A stretch of 18,472 nt of DNA. Source: Dimargaris cristalligena (lineage: Eukaryota; Kickxellomycota; Dimargaritomycetes; Dimargaritales; Dimargaritaceae). Within the stretch, counting starts at the first letter, position 1; each line of letters opens with the position of its first letter. Positions 6,863 to 16,157 of this stretch are shown piece after piece. Below the pieces are notes generated by a model. That model saw only the letters and a list, made by a program, of their open reading frames with translations, had not been told where the DNA came from and did no database searches. The position numbers and the translations under genes were made by a program. Where the stretch lies: the NCBI GenBank assembly GCA_027576995.1, contig JANBQC010000566.1, positions 1-18,472 on the forward strand, given 5' to 3'.

Positions 6863-9628
6863 CTAAGCTGTCGAATTCCACATTTTCCGCCAAACTAACC
6901 GAGCGCCCAGAACGCGTACGGTCCCCATCAATACAATCACAAACCAGACTCCGATCATAACGAGTAAGAGAGGAATTTCACCCTGAAGCATACGAATGTA
7001 CTTATCGATTAGCTTCCCGATTAGTCCCCCCGTGTAGCCGCCACTAACGTCGGCCCGGCGGAGATCCGCATCCGTATAGGGACGGTAGTGCTGAAGGGTA
7101 TTGCCCAAGATGGCCATCAATTGCCCTGCCTGAGTATTCCTAGGGGGTTCCGACGGTGTTGTGGTAGTGGTGGTGGCTTTGGCTGTGGCTGCGGTGGTTG
7201 GGCGGGCAAACCAGGCCTCGATTCCCGTGGGTGATGTCGGCCGGTGAGTTATACGGTAGAGCAGGCCCTTCACCTCAGTCGTGGAAGTTGCGGCCTCCAT
7301 AATGCCCTCCATGACCTGCGAAATCGCATCAATTTGGGTGATGGTGGTGGTGGTATCATCGTCGCGGCGTAAGAGGCTGACTGGGGTTGGTGTATTCGGG
7401 AACTCGTGGAGCGTTGTTGAAGAAGGTACCCGCTGAGCCGAATTAGTCGGAGTGGGCATGGACAGGGAATTGTCTGGCCCAGTGGGTTGGACTGCCTCCT
7501 CCCCTAAATTAATGGAGATAGCATTGTGGAAGTATTGGTCATCCGGCAGGGCCCCGTCCCGCCGGTAGAGCCCCTCGGGAACGTACACTGTGGCTGGCTG
7601 ACGGGCCTCCCAGACCGAAGCCACGGCGCTGGCGGGGGTTTTGTTCAGGTAGGCCTCAACGGCCAGTGCCCCCAGTCGGTTGGTGTCCTTCTCCGACAGG
7701 TAGGTCGAGTTCGCCAGGAGGCCGTGCACGTCTTGCATGGTCCCGACGTACTGGCCCACCAAAGCATCCACAAAGTCCTCCATGGTACGGTTCAACGGCT
7801 CCACACCGACTACCAATGCATTAGGGTCCACCCGCGGTAGGGTAACGTTGGCGGCATCGTTGATATACGTAAAGAGTTTCCCGATGGCCTGAATTTTCTT
7901 GATGAAAGCGCAATTGACAAAGTCCATAGCGGCCGACTCAAAGGGCGTGTTGTTGAAAATATCACCCACCACGGTGCGCGTATCGTTGATGATAATATCG
8001 AGTGAGCTATTGAGGGCCCCGGTGCCTTTCTTAATGGGCCCAAAAATATCCTCATTGACGGTGAATTCCATGGCTGCCAGTTGTCGGTTAATTCCACCGG
8101 CAAAGTCGTTAGACACCCGAGTCAAATCCTGGGTCATATTGCCCACGACATGGGACCTGAACGTGTTGAGCGAGTGGGCGGCCTCGGGGGTATACTTTTC
8201 ACGAAGTTGGTTGATACTTCTAATTTGGTTGGCGATAACCAGTAAACCCAGGATGCCGGAGGCTAGGCAGGCCAAACTGGGAATGTGGTATACGTACTGC
8301 ATCCACCAACGGACTAAATGGGCCTTTTCAACGTTACTATACCGCTTATGAACGCGTTCATTTAAACTGTAGAGCCAGGGTTGAGCGATACCCGTATGGA
8401 TATCCTGCATTTGGATTTCGTGAACGCTCTGCCCTGGTCCACCAGGCGGCGGTGGGTGAAGCGGGTGGCGACTGCGAATGAAGGTCATGAGTTGCTGGTG
8501 TTCCCGACGAATCCGGGCCATGTTAAGTAAGATGAGGGCGACGGCAATACCCACCAGTACGCCCACCCCAATCAGGAAGATCATTCGGGTCGCTTGGGCC
8601 AGGCCATCCACTAGCGCCGCACTGGTTTGGGGATCGCAGAAGTTGGCCTGGGCGGCCTCCGGTACCCCAACTAGACTGGTGTTCACCTTGATACGACTGA
8701 AGCCGCTCCGTATAGTGGATTTGAGATTTTCGAATGGTTTGCGAAGCAGGTCGATCAGCTGGGCTTCAACATCCGCCAGTATGGGGACTTTCTTCGTGGC
8801 CTCGTCCAGGTCCGTATTCATTTGGTCGGGAATCTGGACCGTCCAACTGGAAGTATCGGGGTAGCTGATACTCGGGATGGTACGGGAATTACCGGAAACG
8901 AGGTCAAATAACGAATTGCTGCCATCGACAATTTTATTGGCCCAGCCGACGACGTCGGTCACCTGGGACTGGATACCCTTAATAGTAGAATTCATGGCGG
9001 TATTGAAGGAAGATTGGAGATCGGCCATCCCCGCCTTGAACAAACTCAGCCCCCCCTGGATCACCAGATCCGCAACGCACAACTGGAAGGCCCGAAAAGC
9101 GGAAATAAGAAAAACGATAATCTCCTCCAGGAGAGTGACGGCCAGCACGAGGCCATCGGCGGTTCGGTTGACGACCGCCAGGGCCGCCTTATTGACAATT
9201 TCATTCGTTTCCTCGGCGGCCTTTTGCGGGAGACTGAGCAGCGTGTTGCCTACCCGTTCCACCGATTGGCAACTGCGGAGGAAGTCGTCTTTAGTGTCCT
9301 GGCCGAACCGGTCGACCTCCACGCTGTGGAGGTACAGGCGGACCGCGTAAAAGAGAATTATAATGATAAGGTAGGTGGCCCAGGCCCGGCTAAGTTTGGC
9401 ATTCAGGCCCAAATAGGGCGAGAAAATGGTGCCGGTCGGCCCCGCTTGGCTTTTCTCGGGCGGGTGGTCTAGGTACATGAAATTGGGGGAGCCGTTGCCC
9501 AGGTTGATACTCATCACCCTGTTGGGGTCGCTTAAATCGATGAAGTTGGATTCTCGAGAGGATAAGGACACGGGCTGAAACTGACGGCCTATCCGACGTT
9601 GGTAGGGAGGGGTAGATTCGGTGGCCAT
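6863..9628 (-). CDS. PRM1: Plasma-membrane fusion protein PRM1
   Basis: A single 921-codon frame. Prm1 is the fungal multi-pass plasma-membrane protein that promotes and stabilises membrane merger when mating cells (and in filamentous fungi, hyphae) fuse. The N-terminal SPYLGLNAKLSRAW stretch (70-83), the following membrane segment (about 84-102) and the SCQSVERVG cysteine region (119-127) match the family. Further hydrophobic segments lie near 168-184, 348-370, 449-468 and 884-907. Large loops carry many N-glycosylation sites (NRT, NST, NMT, NDT, NVT, NKT). Cysteines lie at 120, 184, 331, 454 and 573; yeast Prm1 forms a disulphide-linked dimer through two loop cysteines, and Cys120 and Cys573 are candidates for that role. 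The protein is longer than yeast Prm1, mainly through a Pro/Thr-rich stretch at about 715-830 before the last membrane segment. A pheromone response element lies upstream. Confidence 0.88.
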   Translation of the reverse strand: MATESTPPYQRRIGRQFQPVSLSSRESNFIDLSDPNRVMSINLGNGSPNFMYLDHPPEKSQAGPTGTIFSPYLGLNAKLSRAWATYLIIIILFYAVRLYLHSVEVDRFGQDTKDDFLRSCQSVERVGNTLLSLPQKAAEETNEIVNKAALAVVNRTADGLVLAVTLLEEIIVFLISAFRAFQLCVADLVIQGGLSLFKAGMADLQSSFNTAMNSTIKGIQSQVTDVVGWANKIVDGSNSLFDLVSGNSRTIPSISYPDTSSWTVQIPDQMNTDLDEATKKVPILADVEAQLIDLLRKPFENLKSTIRSGFSRIKVNTSLVGVPEAAQANFCDPQTSAALVDGLAQATRMIFLIGVGVLVGIAVALILLNMARIRREHQQLMTFIRSRHPLHPPPPGGPGQSVHEIQMQDIHTGIAQPWLYSLNERVHKRYSNVEKAHLVRWWMQYVYHIPSLACLASGILGLLVIANQIRSINQLREKYTPEAAHSLNTFRSHVVGNMTQDLTRVSNDFAGGINRQLAAMEFTVNEDIFGPIKKGTGALNSSLDIIINDTRTVVGDIFNNTPFESAAMDFVNCAFIKKIQAIGKLFTYINDAANVTLPRVDPNALVVGVEPLNRTMEDFVDALVGQYVGTMQDVHGLLANSTYLSEKDTNRLGALAVEAYLNKTPASAVASVWEARQPATVYVPEGLYRRDGALPDDQYFHNAISINLGEEAVQPTGPDNSLSMPTPTNSAQRVPSSTTLHEFPNTPTPVSLLRRDDDTTTTITQIDAISQVMEGIMEAATSTTEVKGLLYRITHRPTSPTGIEAWFARPTTAATAKATTTTTTPSEPPRNTQAGQLMAILGNTLQHYRPYTDADLRRADVSGGYTGGLIGKLIDKYIRMLQGEIPLLLVMIGVWFVIVLMGTVRVLGARLVWRKMWNSTA

Positions 9629-9796
9629 TTCGTAAAAGGTATATACAGGTTGGTACTGCCTTACAGATAGTATTGTGGATTGGAAAAAAATTACTGGATA
9701 TTTTTAAGTGCGTTTAGAAGGGAAGAGTAGTACGTTCAACGTCAGAGCTTCAATAATTTTACTAAAAGAATGATCAGGTTCAATAGCATACAGACT

Positions 9797-9804
9797 ATGA
9801 AACA
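9797..9804 (+). promoter_or_regulatory. Pheromone response element (ATGAAACA) upstream of PRM1
   Basis: ATGAAACA is an exact match to the yeast pheromone response element bound by the mating transcription factor Ste12. It lies 170 bp upstream of the PRM1 start codon, in the PRM1 promoter region. In yeast PRM1 is induced by pheromone, so both place and target fit. Only one copy is seen, and a match of this length can occur by chance. Orientation relative to PRM1 is reversed, which such elements tolerate. Confidence 0.45.
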
Positions 9805-10005
9805 AGTATGGCTACAAAATAGATTGAATATATACAACGATGGCAAAACAAACTTAGGTATGGTAATTTTAAACCTAATTGACGCTATTCCAGGTTAGGG
9901 GAGAATATAACATATAAATGGCAAATAAAAGGAGGAGCAGCTAATTTGACTATGAGAGGAGGGGAGTGGAGGGCGTACTTGAAGAAAAGGGGCCCACTCA
10001 TCACT

Positions 10006-10019
10006 ATATATATATATAA
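10006..10019. repeat. (TA)n microsatellite
   Basis: A short run of TA dinucleotides in the spacer between PRM1 and the fungalysin gene, followed by TATAAATATAT. I see no gene it would serve as a promoter. Confidence 0.7.
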
Positions 10020-10364
10020 ATATATCGACTAGTAATGAAGGTGGTGTAAAGGGACTACCGGAAACGAGAATGGCTCTGTGTGATGGACAACCCATCCTTC
10101 AGTGACGGCTGCTCCATGGCAGTAGCTAAAGTAAGGCAATAGGGGAAGCGCCTCCAGCTCATTTACAAAGACCATTACATCTCGTCTGATTATAGGTCCA
10201 GTGTGAAACGAACCAGCAGGCAAGCCCACATAAACAGACAAAGCACTAGTCCCGAACTGCTTATATATAATACCTATTTTATTTCGGTTTTTATATATAT
10301 ATTTTTTTACTTATTAGCCCAAGAAGAGATCTATTCTTTGGCAATTTTTATAAAGGGGACAATC

Positions 10365-10631
10365 ATGATGACTGTAGCAGCTGCCCAAATAGAGCGAGTA
10401 TCTCAATCGAATGTGGCATTGAATATTAGGCCACTGTCGGACAATATAAAGAGACGGATGGTCAGTTGGGTAAAGATAATCACTCTGTACAATGAAGGGA
10501 GGGGGTTGGGTATGCAAGCCTTGCCGGAGATGTGGCGGACGAGGTGGTTTCCAAGTCCATCGAATATCGCCATCGACCGTAGAGCCGCTTTACTATTTTT
10601 AGACACTGCGGGAAGAGGCAATTTGAACTAA
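10365..10631 (+). CDS. Small unrecognised ORF (88 aa), doubtful
   Basis: The frame starts at a tandem ATGATG and encodes a basic 88-residue protein without a signal peptide or membrane segment. The frame is open further upstream without an ATG. A TATAAAG at 10349-10355 is too close to the ATG to act as its promoter. No domain is recognised and the codon choice does not resemble BiP. Most likely this is a chance frame. Confidence 0.12.
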   Translation: MMTVAAAQIERVSQSNVALNIRPLSDNIKRRMVSWVKIITLYNEGRGLGMQALPEMWRTRWFPSPSNIAIDRRAALLFLDTAGRGNLN

Positions 10632-11609
10632 ATAGCACAAGACATTGTACATGGGTTAGCGACCAGTATCCGTTTTTCAGTTAATTCAAAGCGGACTTTC
10701 AAGTAGGAAGGCCGTCCTCCATCAACCGGATTAGGGATTTACCCGACCTTCTCAATTTAATAGCAGTCGAACTACTGGCTCTTGCAGCTATATTCACATG
10801 GTACCCTATTATTCAAGTTCAATAGCTGATGTCTGGTGACCTCAGTTGTTCAGAGCGGGCGCTGGCTTATACATGTAAAGTTGCTAGATTCGCATACTCT
10901 CTATTATAAAATGGGGGTACAGTGCAAATACACATGTCGAGTTAGTGGACGTATCCGTTTGAAGATTTCGGGATCCAGGTTGGATTGGCCTTAGGCAACC
11001 GCGGCCAGAACAAGGCGAAATCGATCGTCTTAGCGTTGACGTCGCCCTAAAGGTGCATTGGTGATTCTTTACTTCCCGTAGATCATAATTCGATGGTGAT
11101 ACTCGCAAGTTAGCCATTGGTATATGCAAGCTTCCTTGAAAAAGTAGACTTTGGTGCACAAGAAAAAACATTTTTCGAGAATTTACCCATCGGCCTCTTA
11201 TCTATTACGCATACCTTTTACTGCGCTGTTTACCCACATCCTAGAGCTATTTTAGTGGATATCTGAAAGCAAACACATATAACTGCCTACGACTGAGAGG
11301 AAGATAATAGGCATTTACTTCTTAGAGGGCGGGTATCGGTGGAAAACACGAGAGCTTAGAGCTGGGCTCCGCTCGTCAGCCTTTTAAAACCAGCCTGATG
11401 TGACTAATCTTAGGGAGGGAAGGCTTTCGTATTGACTTGATGTAAAATAGATTAGTTGGGGATACCTATTCCCAATAATCCGTACTAGTTTAATGATTGA
11501 CTTCGTTCTCTTTAATCATCCTCGACCCTGCTGAAACTGCTTCGCCTCTGCATTGCTATAGCGGAGTTTGGCAGTGATGCCATCAGGCTTGTGTAGCCGG
11601 GAGGGTTGG

Positions 11610-11616
11610 TATAAAG
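11610..11616 (+). promoter_or_regulatory. TATA box of fungalysin gene
   Basis: TATAAAG in GGTTGGTATAAAGAGC lies 103 bp upstream of the protease ATG. The context resembles the BiP TATA box (GGTATAAAA). The leader would be about 70 bases. Confidence 0.6.
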
Positions 11617-11712
11617 AGCACTCGCGCGAAGTAGCCGTGGAAAGTGACCGACTCCCTTCTCACCCGATACCCATTATATTCACCCTGAACACCCTCAGTC
11701 ATTTTGTTCGCC

Positions 11713-13665
11713 ATGTATCTCACAATGACCTTTCACTTTGTGCTATTTGCCCTATTCTATGCGATTGTCAGTCACCTGGCCTTCTGTAGCAGTTTTGAAC
11801 CCATTACGCCATTTAGTCCGATTTTACCTTCGACATTTTCCCTGGTTCCTGCCGAAGTTGGCCATTTAACCCCCGTAGCTGCCACCAGCAGAGACGACCC
11901 TCAATTGGCCACGGCCCTCTCCTATTTTGCCCAGTTTTTAAATATCACTGCCGAACAGGTGCAGCTTCAGGACCGCCAGGTAACGGCGGACACGGGAGTC
12001 CACCACCTACACTTCCAGCGAGTCCAAAGTGGGGTGTTATTGGCCAATGCTTTTATCAACGTAAACATTGGGCCCGGCCCCACGGTTCTTTCAGTGGGTC
12101 AAACTACGCTAGCCGAGCAAACGACCACTCTTAACCCCCCCGCCAGGTTCCAAGCGGACCCCCACTCCGCCCTCGACTACCTTGCCCCCTATTTGCCGCA
12201 GCACTGGGCCAATCTCTCCGCCGTACCGCTCACGGTGCAGCCGAAAGGCGACAAAGTGAGTGGAAACGATGGCGGCCCAACATATATTTATGAATTACCC
12301 AATGGACCAATTGTGCGAGTAGGGGAGCGGTATCTGGCTCTGACGGTTAATCAACTGGTCAAAGTCTGGTGGGTCAATGTCCGTTTAGAGCCCCAGTGGC
12401 TAACCTTTTACTTCGCCCAGAGTTCGGGTGAGTTAGTAGCCGTGGCGGACTGGACCCGGGCCGCCTGCTACGACATTTTCCCCTGGCCTCTCGATAACCC
12501 CAACGAAGGGAACCGTCAGCTGGTGTGTGACCCTTGGCTACCTGCCACCTCCCCCAAGGGCTGGCAGCATCACTATAAATTCGCGGACTACCACACCACC
12601 GAAGGTAACAACGTGCATGTTCAAATCCACGACACCAGCGTCAATTGGACCGTTTCCCGGCGCCCTGTTGCAAGCGTCAATGCGAATCAGGTCCAGTTCG
12701 CCTTCCCCTTAGATCTGTCCCAGCCACCGGTCCAGTACACCGACGCCGCCTTAACCAACCTGTTCTACCACTGCAACATGATGCACGACCTGCTCTACGT
12801 GTACGGTTTTACAGAAGTCGCAGGCAATTTCCAGGACGATAATTTCGGCCGCGGCGGCCGCGAAGAGGATTCCTTGGTGGCCTATGGGCAGGGCACCAGC
12901 TCAATTAACAACGCTTACTTTAGCACGCCTCCCGACGGCTCTCACCCGTACATGTACATGTTCCTCTGGAATATGACCGGGCCCAATCGGGATGGGTGCC
13001 TGGACCGGTCAGTTGTTGCGCACGAATATACCCACGGTCTAACCGCTCGACTGACGGGTGGGCCCATCAATGTCTACTGTTTATTATTTGGAGAGGCGGC
13101 GGGATTAAGCGAAGGCTGGAGTGACTGGGTGGCTACGGTATTGCAGGTTCGGCCTTACCCATCCTCCTCCACCGCTGTGTTCATCCCTACCCATCTGGAC
13201 CAAGTGGTCGTTGTTGGCGCATATGTAACTGGCAAGCCCACCAAAGGTATCCGAACCCACCCCTACACTACCAACATGGCCACCAATCCAACCACCTATG
13301 CATGGCTCAACCGAGCCAATTACAAGGAAATCCATAGTATGGGCGAGGTTTGGACCCAGATGCTGTACGAGGTGTTCTGGAATTTCGTGGGTCAGCACGG
13401 GTTCAATACGAACTGGTTTAGCGGGGATCCATCGGCCGGCAACACCCTGGCCCTGCAATTGGTCATTGACGCCCTGAAATTACAGCCCTGCTTCCCGGAA
13501 TTCATCTCGGCCCGTGATGCCATACTGCAGGCTGAGAAGCAACGGACCATGGGCACCAATCGCTGTCTGATTTGGAAAGGGTTTGCTAAACGTGGGCTTG
13601 GCGAAGGGGCTAAACGGGAGAATGATACCTACATTGAGAGCTTCCACTTACCCCAGGACTGTTGA
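11713..13665 (+). CDS. Secreted M36 metallopeptidase (fungalysin)
   Basis: A 650-residue intronless gene, close to the usual fungalysin precursor length. Fungalysins are zinc endopeptidases of the thermolysin-like group, secreted to digest proteins outside the cell. A hydrophobic signal peptide covers about residues 5-28. The inhibitory FTP propeptide follows (about 60-130, including HHLHFQRVQSGVLLANAF). The peptidase domain shows NLFYHCNMMHDLLY near 345-358 and the zinc site HEYTH at 437-441, with catalytic Glu438. The third zinc ligand is Glu467 in EGWSD, 30 residues after the first His, as in the family. The C-terminal region CLIWKGFAKRGLG is also typical. The usual GGMGEGWSD reads EAAGLSEGWSD here, a mild variation that keeps the ligand. 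Cys-rich ends and NXT sites suit a secreted protein. The first ATG after the TATA box is chosen; a second at 11725 would shorten the n-region. It should be active by its visible residues. Confidence 0.95.
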   Translation: MYLTMTFHFVLFALFYAIVSHLAFCSSFEPITPFSPILPSTFSLVPAEVGHLTPVAATSRDDPQLATALSYFAQFLNITAEQVQLQDRQVTADTGVHHLHFQRVQSGVLLANAFINVNIGPGPTVLSVGQTTLAEQTTTLNPPARFQADPHSALDYLAPYLPQHWANLSAVPLTVQPKGDKVSGNDGGPTYIYELPNGPIVRVGERYLALTVNQLVKVWWVNVRLEPQWLTFYFAQSSGELVAVADWTRAACYDIFPWPLDNPNEGNRQLVCDPWLPATSPKGWQHHYKFADYHTTEGNNVHVQIHDTSVNWTVSRRPVASVNANQVQFAFPLDLSQPPVQYTDAALTNLFYHCNMMHDLLYVYGFTEVAGNFQDDNFGRGGREEDSLVAYGQGTSSINNAYFSTPPDGSHPYMYMFLWNMTGPNRDGCLDRSVVAHEYTHGLTARLTGGPINVYCLLFGEAAGLSEGWSDWVATVLQVRPYPSSSTAVFIPTHLDQVVVVGAYVTGKPTKGIRTHPYTTNMATNPTTYAWLNRANYKEIHSMGEVWTQMLYEVFWNFVGQHGFNTNWFSGDPSAGNTLALQLVIDALKLQPCFPEFISARDAILQAEKQRTMGTNRCLIWKGFAKRGLGEGAKRENDTYIESFHLPQDC

Positions 13666-14075
13666 AAGAAAAAGTGGAGAGAATTTGTTTGTTTCGATTA
13701 GTTACGGCCTAAGTATAATTGACAATATGCGTGAAATACTCGGCCCAGGTGTTCATCTGACTGCACATTTACTATACAAGGCATTGCTCATTATAGAAAC
13801 TATTCACCCAATTGTCGCCTTTATAATTCATTCGAAACCATATATTGTTTTGTTTAGCCTCTCATGAATACGTATATATATTATACGGGCAACAGATCCG
13901 GGGAGTACACTCCCCTCTGATCCCTTATTTTAACTGACGGTACAGATGTGCTCTCTCTGTAGGGAGTACTGTGATTTATTAAGTATCTTCCACATAGTAA
14001 TAAAATAAGGGTCAATTTTAAACAGAAAAATTGATTGTTTTCACTTTATTACCACACCCCACACTCTACATCACC
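13666..14075. other. 3' region of the fungalysin gene
   Basis: AT-rich, no gene. The nearest plus-strand AATAAA is at 13999-14004, about 335 bases past the stop. A near-perfect palindrome (13900-13915) lies about 235 bases past the stop. CCCTTATTTT (13922-13931) and AAAATAAGGG (14002-14011) form a 10-bp inverted repeat 70 bases apart, without a target duplication. Confidence 0.4.
13900..13915. repeat. GC-rich palindrome GGGGAGTACACTCCCC
   Basis: Seven bases pair perfectly around a two-base centre, so a six-pair stem with a four-base loop can form. It lies between the fungalysin stop and the Helitron relic. Helitrons end in a GC-rich hairpin followed about 10 bases later by CTRR. No CTRR lies at that distance on either strand, so I do not assign it as a Helitron end. 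Confidence 0.5.
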
Positions 14076-15100
14076 TCACTGTAGTGCCTCACCATACACT
14101 GTATTTCTGGTAGTCCTGTGTCTATTTGGAATTGCCACATAGAGGTTGGTGGGGTTGGCCACTCTGGAAAGGGCCACATATAATTGGCCATGGGAAAATA
14201 TATTTTGATTAAGGAATACTGCCACCTTAGAGAGTGTCTAGCCCTGTAACTTATTAATTGTCATAACAAAGGTAGCTTGAACAGGAAATTGCCAGTGGGA
14301 AATTTGATCAGTACCTCTACACCCAAGTAGGAGACATTAATCTGGGGAATAATGTGAACCTTTCCTGAATTAGTATCATCAGCCCAGGATATACCCAAAG
14401 TAAACTAAGATATGCTCCTTACAACAACACAGGTACTATTACAGAGACCTTGGTTTAGACTTAGATTCTGCATAAGTAGGAGTGGCATCCTAAGCTTAAT
14501 ATGGGAGAGGTTCAACTGAGCTGTATAATGAAAAATCCATTGGATGAAGCAAATATTACTGGTTGAAAATAAATCTCCCATACATTATCCCATACACTTA
14601 TCATTTAAAACCTTATACAGCTGGGCCGAATTTCACCCATATGCAAGGAATGTGCAGGTATTCTAGAGATCTTGATAGTGTTAAGAAACTTAACAGCATA
14701 TCTAGCTACAGTACTGTTGAAATCCTTATCTTTGGTAGTCTATAGAAAGGTATACAGAACTTACCCCAGGCATCATGGAGATGGCCAAGTTGTTGATGGC
14801 CCTGCTATTGTCAATTTAAAGGGTAAGAATGGAGTTAGAGCTGATTTCATTGGGACAGAGGTACTTTTGTGTCAGGGACAGGTATACCTAGATTAGGAGG
14901 GCTGAGGGATAGGAATGTTAATATCTATATTACCCATATCTATGTTAACTATTTTGGAATGGGCTATGGGGTTATCCCCTTACTCAAAAGGATCCACAGA
15001 TCCCTCTCCCAGCCATAGAAGTTGATTGGTAAAGACCCCAAGGGTAGCTACTTCTTTTAAAGTATAAAGTATGTGTGTAGGTGTGGGTGTAGATATAGCT
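14076..15100 (-). pseudogene. Decayed Helitron/Pif1-type helicase, C-terminal part
   Basis: The minus strand, read across frames, gives a run of helicase segments in the right order. They include a segment ending LGVFTNQLLWLGEGS, then ILTL*IDNSRAINNLAISMMPG followed by VYLSIDY, then KFLNTIKISRIPAHSLH. Next come KLRMPLLLMQNLSLNQGLCN, GKVHIIPQI, QFPVQATFVMTINKLQG (near 14242-14290) and HGQLYVALSRV (14160-14192). The C-terminus is TRNTVYGEALQ with TGA at 14076-14078. These match the Pif1-like helicase half of Helitron Rep/Hel proteins: the MTINKxQGQT and GQLYVALSR motifs and the TRNxVYxEAL end. A TAG at 14238-14240 replaces the Gln of QGQT, other stops and several frame changes break it, and part of the 'FLN...LP' segment appears twice (near 14660-14700 and 14520-14565). 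The N-terminal helicase and Rep parts are not seen. Confidence 0.82.
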
Positions 15101-15239
15101 CCTGTTAATGGGTGATTGAGCAAGTGGATAGCTAAATATGATAGTAGTTTATTGAAATATGAATAATAATAATAGATTGTATAATAATAGTGATTGGGTA
15201 ATAGGTTGTAAGAAAATATGGGGATAATCATCTAAGGTT

Positions 15240-15580
15240 TACCTAAATACCAATTGGCCCTTCCTTTATATTGGAGGATCAAATGCCCAAGCAGAGAAGA
15301 AAATAAATGGCCACACCTGTTATCTATGCAGAGGGTCTCAATCCTGGTCTGGTCTAGGGTTGGGATGTAGTATAATATTGCTGGTGGCCTGGAAGTATGC
15401 ATATAACAACAGGCTATGTGTAAATGATACTGAGTTAGTTCTAGCTGCATAGCTAGGTTCTTATCCTCCAGGGTGGTTCTACCCTGGATATATGGGTACT
15501 GGTCTATCTATTTGGTTGGTGCTGGGTACTGCAGTTGGTCCAGCATTAACCCTCCTTTAGTATAGTATATAAATAGATGG
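15240..15580. other. Spacer between helicase relic and solo LTR
   Basis: No gene is supported. It may hold an unrecognisably decayed upstream part of the Helitron helicase on the minus strand. A 72-codon minus frame (15232-15450) has no family signature. ATA/ATT-rich microsatellite-like DNA covers about 15150-15195. Confidence 0.35.
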
Positions 15581-15607
15581 TAATAATAGTAATAGTAATA
15601 GTAATAG
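15581..15607. repeat. (TAATAG)n microsatellite, left half
   Basis: The TAATAG hexanucleotide repeats up to the left end of the LTR. The same repeat in the same phase resumes directly after the LTR at 16158. The two halves were one microsatellite before the insertion. Confidence 0.9.
15603..15607. other. Left target-site duplication AATAG
   Basis: AATAG directly precedes the LTR and is repeated directly after it (16158-16162). A five-base duplication fits Ty3/Gypsy-type integration. Because the target is itself a repeat, the match could be partly trivial. Confidence 0.65.
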
Positions 15608-16157
15608 TGTCAGCCCATCTAATCCTCCCTAAATATGGGAATACTGATCGTCCTGTCTAATCTTACCTTATTGCACCATATTTCTCTTCCCTTGCTATAT
15701 AACCCACTATGACCAGGCCCCAACACTTCTCATGCAATACTCCACCGGCTGATCCAACATTCCCCCTTTCTTAGTGGAGTCTTCTGGACATAAGCCCCCT
15801 GGTCAAGGTCCTGAACCTTGCCTCTTCTTTAGTCATCACATTGCTCTTAAGGACTCCTTATTATAAGCAGTCCCCGCGTATAAATAACCAGGCCCCTCTG
15901 GGACTAGCTCAGTTCCTTAGCTTATTTTATAACCCCATAGTTTACCCTAATAAACTCATTATATGCTCACCCATTGTATTAGCCAGTAAGTGTGCCCACT
16001 ACACATCCCTTGCATTAGCCGACACTCCTCCTTTATTGGTTAGTACTAATCCCTTCCTAATACTAGTAGCCTGCTTAGCCGAGCCTAAGCCCCACCTACC
16101 ATTAGAAGCCTATCCCCAGGACTCTTGATGGACTAAGAGTGGTAAACCTGGGTGACA
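15608..16157 (+). mobile_element. Solo LTR of a probable Ty3/Gypsy-type retrotransposon (550 bp)
   Basis: The element starts TGTCAGCCC and ends GGTGACA, so it has the TG...CA ends and the 5-bp inverted termini TGTCA/TGACA typical of LTRs. It is flanked by AATAG on both sides, inside a TAATAG microsatellite that becomes continuous when the element is removed. Internally it has a promoter-like TATAAATAA (15879-15887) and, 70 bases later, AATAAA (15949-15954), both on the plus strand, which gives the orientation. No second LTR or internal region is present. The usual origin is recombination between the two LTRs of a full element. A 95-codon frame at 15841-16128 is incidental. The family is inferred from the termini and the duplication length only. 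Confidence 0.75.

Larger units (their letters stand above)
9629..11712. other. Spacer upstream of both PRM1 and the fungalysin gene
   Basis: This 2.1-kb AT-rich stretch separates the divergent starts of PRM1 (minus) and the M36 protease (plus). It holds the PRE-like site at 9797-9804, a TA-repeat at about 10006-10019 and the protease TATA box at 11610-11616. The longest plus frame reaches 142 codons only from a GTG; its first ATG (10365) gives an 88-residue protein without a recognised domain. The 95-codon minus frame at 10884-11171 is also unsupported. I call no gene here. Confidence 0.5.

Noticed and set aside
13900..13915. GC-rich palindrome as the 3' terminal hairpin of the Helitron
   Set aside because: No CTRR end lies about 10-12 bases beyond it on either strand, so the boundary cannot be supported.
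13922..14011. 90-bp segment with 10-bp inverted ends (CCCTTATTTT/AAAATAAGGG) as a MITE
   Set aside because: No target duplication is visible, and one such inverted repeat is expected by chance in AT-rich DNA of this length.
15841..16128. 95-codon plus-strand frame between 15841 and 16128
   Set aside because: It lies wholly inside the solo LTR, starts only at TTG and spans the LTR's TATA box and AATAAA.
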